From positions 1-64,000 of the forward strand of contig LJIA01000002.1 of NCBI GenBank assembly GCA_001295775.1: 64,000 nt of DNA, read 5' to 3'. Each line of letters opens with the position of its first letter. Within the stretch, counting starts at the first letter, position 1. The notes beneath the pieces were generated by a model. The model saw nothing but the letters and a program-made list of their open reading frames with translations, was not told the DNA's origin and did not search any database. This document shows positions 64,000-64,000 of this stretch, piece by piece. The position numbers and the translations under genes are program-made. Source of the stretch: a beta proteobacterium AAP99. Lineage in GTDB: Bacteria; Pseudomonadota; Gammaproteobacteria; Burkholderiales; Burkholderiaceae_C.

Positions 64000-64000
64000 A

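Overview
The window looks like chromosome from a high-GC betaproteobacterium, most probably Burkholderiales (Comamonadaceae or a neighbouring family). The evidence is the divergent mreBCD-mrdA-rodA / gatCAB arrangement, the gspC / gspGHIJ arrangement, a leucine-degradation (liu) cluster with a LiuR-like operator, and a repeat-like in-frame insertion in liuD of a type I associate with Comamonadaceae. No rRNA, tRNA, CRISPR array, transposase or prophage was found.

Layout. 0-3.8 kb: type II secretion genes (gspC divergent from gspG-H-I-J), a small membrane ORF and a glutathione S-transferase. 3.8-5.7 kb: fmt and rlpA. 5.9-9.8 kb: an unusual signalling operon in which a LytS-type histidine kinase and a LytTR response regulator are separated by three small membrane-protein genes. 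9.8-13.7 kb: a DUF945-like protein, then four very small genes on the minus strand and an HTH regulator, with palindromes overlapping a good promoter. 13.9-18.2 kb: OmpA-like lipoprotein, M48 peptidase, AmpG-like transporter, rhodanese and YchJ-like protein. 18.4-27.7 kb: the liu (leucine/isovalerate) cluster, liuB, liuC, liuD and liuE, with guest genes. 27.8-33.9 kb: membrane proteins, an MBL hydrolase, a PCu(A)C-like copper chaperone, an orphan substrate-binding protein, mgsA, and an ECF sigma factor with a probable anti-sigma partner. 34.1-37.7 kb: rsmI / lpoA-like - yraN - dolP-like. 37.7-43.4 kb: a TRAP transporter (dctPQM) divergent from dctB-dctR. 43.5-47 kb: a lipoprotein, a cytochrome P450 and a lower-GC glycosyltransferase-90-like gene. 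47-57.3 kb: rodA-mrdA-mreD-mreC-mreB (elongasome) divergent from gatC-gatA-gatB. 57.7-63.7 kb: a tripartite RND efflux operon. The window ends in a partial trypsin-like protease.

The most unusual signal is not a gene. Seven AT-rich intergenic gaps carry a conserved core, GACAAGCGGAAAG (eight occurrences counting one degenerate copy), usually with TGGCYGAAA boxes nearby. I saw it in no coding sequence. The gaps are convergent or co-directional, never divergent. Two copies align over 60 bp without gaps. I treat this as a dispersed intergenic repeat family that I do not recognise.

Other points of interest are the 38-codon insertion in LiuD, a compound hairpin in the liuD leader, the small-gene array with its palindromic promoter, the five-gene LytS/LytTR operon, and the low-GC glycosyltransferase islet.
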